Assembly (NCBI GenBank): GCA_947629915.1
Contig: CANRFN010000040.1
Location: 1-42,880, forward strand
DNA length: 42,880 nt
Origin: an uncultured Oscillospiraceae bacterium
GTDB lineage: Bacteria; Bacillota; Clostridia; Oscillospirales; Oscillospiraceae
Direction of reading: 5' to 3'
Shown here piece after piece: positions 42,403-42,880 of this stretch. The position numbers and the translations under genes are program-made. Each line of letters starts with the position of its first letter. Position 1 is the stretch's first letter. Under the pieces are notes generated by a model. The model saw nothing but the letters and a program-made list of their open reading frames with translations, made no database searches and had not been told where the DNA came from.

Positions 42403-42880
42403 GCGGAATTTACACGATTCGAGGGATGGAAGACAAAAATTGCGGAAATGGAAAAATGATAAAGGAAAATTGCGGAAGCTTTAGAGAATTTGTGTTAGAA
42501 GGCCGCAGAAAGGGCAGACGCGTAGCAGAAAGAACAGTTGCGCATTGGAATGAGCAGGAGAAGGATTTGGACGGCGAAGGAGACGGGATCCATGCGGAGG
42601 CGGTACTGGGATGCGGAGAAGTGGTTGATGCTGAGGCCAGTGCGGGTGTGGGAACGGGAAACAGACTGGCCGCGCTAGTTATTGCACTATTTTTGGAATG
42701 CTTGCCCAGAGAAAGTGGCGCGTACAATCGCAGTGGCTGATCTGGGGCAGCCTGAGGGGAAACAAGGCCATTGAGACAGTTTTGGCAGGGCCTTTCGGGG
42801 CAACCTGGCTTATCTGCATAGAGGATATGACCTTTCCCCATAAGTTCATTGGAACTTCAAGAACCACGGCTTTTCAGAAC
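42403..42880. other. Right edge, no confident gene
   Basis: About 480 bases with weak open frames only. A plus-strand frame with an ATG at 42698 stays open to the window end (it reads AQRKWRVQSQWLIWGSLRG after the start) and could be the beginning of a gene, but it has no ribosome site and no recognised domain. A 62-codon minus-strand frame also exists. Neither is supported. Confidence 0.4.

Overview
The window looks like chromosome from a high-GC, Gram-positive anaerobe of the gut Clostridia, most likely an Oscillospiraceae-type organism (Flavonifractor, Intestinimonas or Oscillibacter relatives). That placement is inferred from gene content: NifS/NifU-type Fe-S assembly, a large 2-hydroxyacyl-CoA dehydratase activase, a polyferredoxin-TlpA fusion, an SLH-anchored surface protein with CxxCG repeats, strong AGGAGG-type ribosome sites, and sigma-A-type promoters with 17-nt spacers. 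No rRNA, tRNA or CRISPR array was seen.

Layout. 1-2.3 kb: a decaying AAA-ATPase/PD-(D/E)XK family gene, then a gene-poor stretch holding a probable stand-alone structured RNA with its own promoter and terminator. 2.3-12.2 kb: nifSU (minus), diverging from a complete ornithine-to-arginine operon argGHCJBDF (plus) preceded by ArgR-box-like palindromes. 12.3-15.5 kb: an IS1634-like transposase relative with a long charged tail, followed by a carboxypeptidase-regulatory-like protein. 15.7-20 kb: sirtuin plus CPBP membrane protease; DUF2975 membrane protein plus YozG-like regulator with inverted-repeat operators; two membrane-anchored unknowns. 20.2-23.5 kb: DegV protein and a 762-residue protein of unknown family. 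23.6-28.6 kb (minus): 2-hydroxyacyl-CoA dehydratase activase, a dehydratase-like partner, and a GNAT acetyltransferase. 28.8-31.4 kb (plus): a GT-C glycosyltransferase with a long lysine-rich tail, and exonuclease III. 31.6-34.4 kb (minus): a redox module of a five-TM protein ending in a CxxC motif, a NapH-like polyferredoxin fused to TlpA, and a lipoprotein. 34.8-35.2 kb: a small lipoprotein. 35.5-40.0 kb (minus): a 1335-residue SLH surface protein with a catalytically dead transglutaminase-like domain, and upstream of it an IS200/IS605 TnpA-like protein that has lost its HUH motif. 40-41 kb: gene-poor. 41.0-42.3 kb (minus): a duplicated CmpB-type membrane protein. The last 0.5 kb has no confident gene.

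How the parts work together. The arg genes form one transcription unit from N-acetylglutamate cycling (ArgJ, ArgB, ArgC, ArgD) through citrulline (ArgF) to arginine (ArgG, ArgH); carAB and argR are not in the window. The 31.6-34.4 kb module would logically carry low-potential electrons across the membrane to an extracytoplasmic thioredoxin fold. The most unusual items are that redox module, the HUH-less TnpA homologue under a palindromic promoter, the IS1634-like protein with an altered active site and added tail, the unrecognised 762-residue protein, the dead transglutaminase surface protein, and the orphan RNA. All functions are read from protein motifs by eye; no database search was possible.
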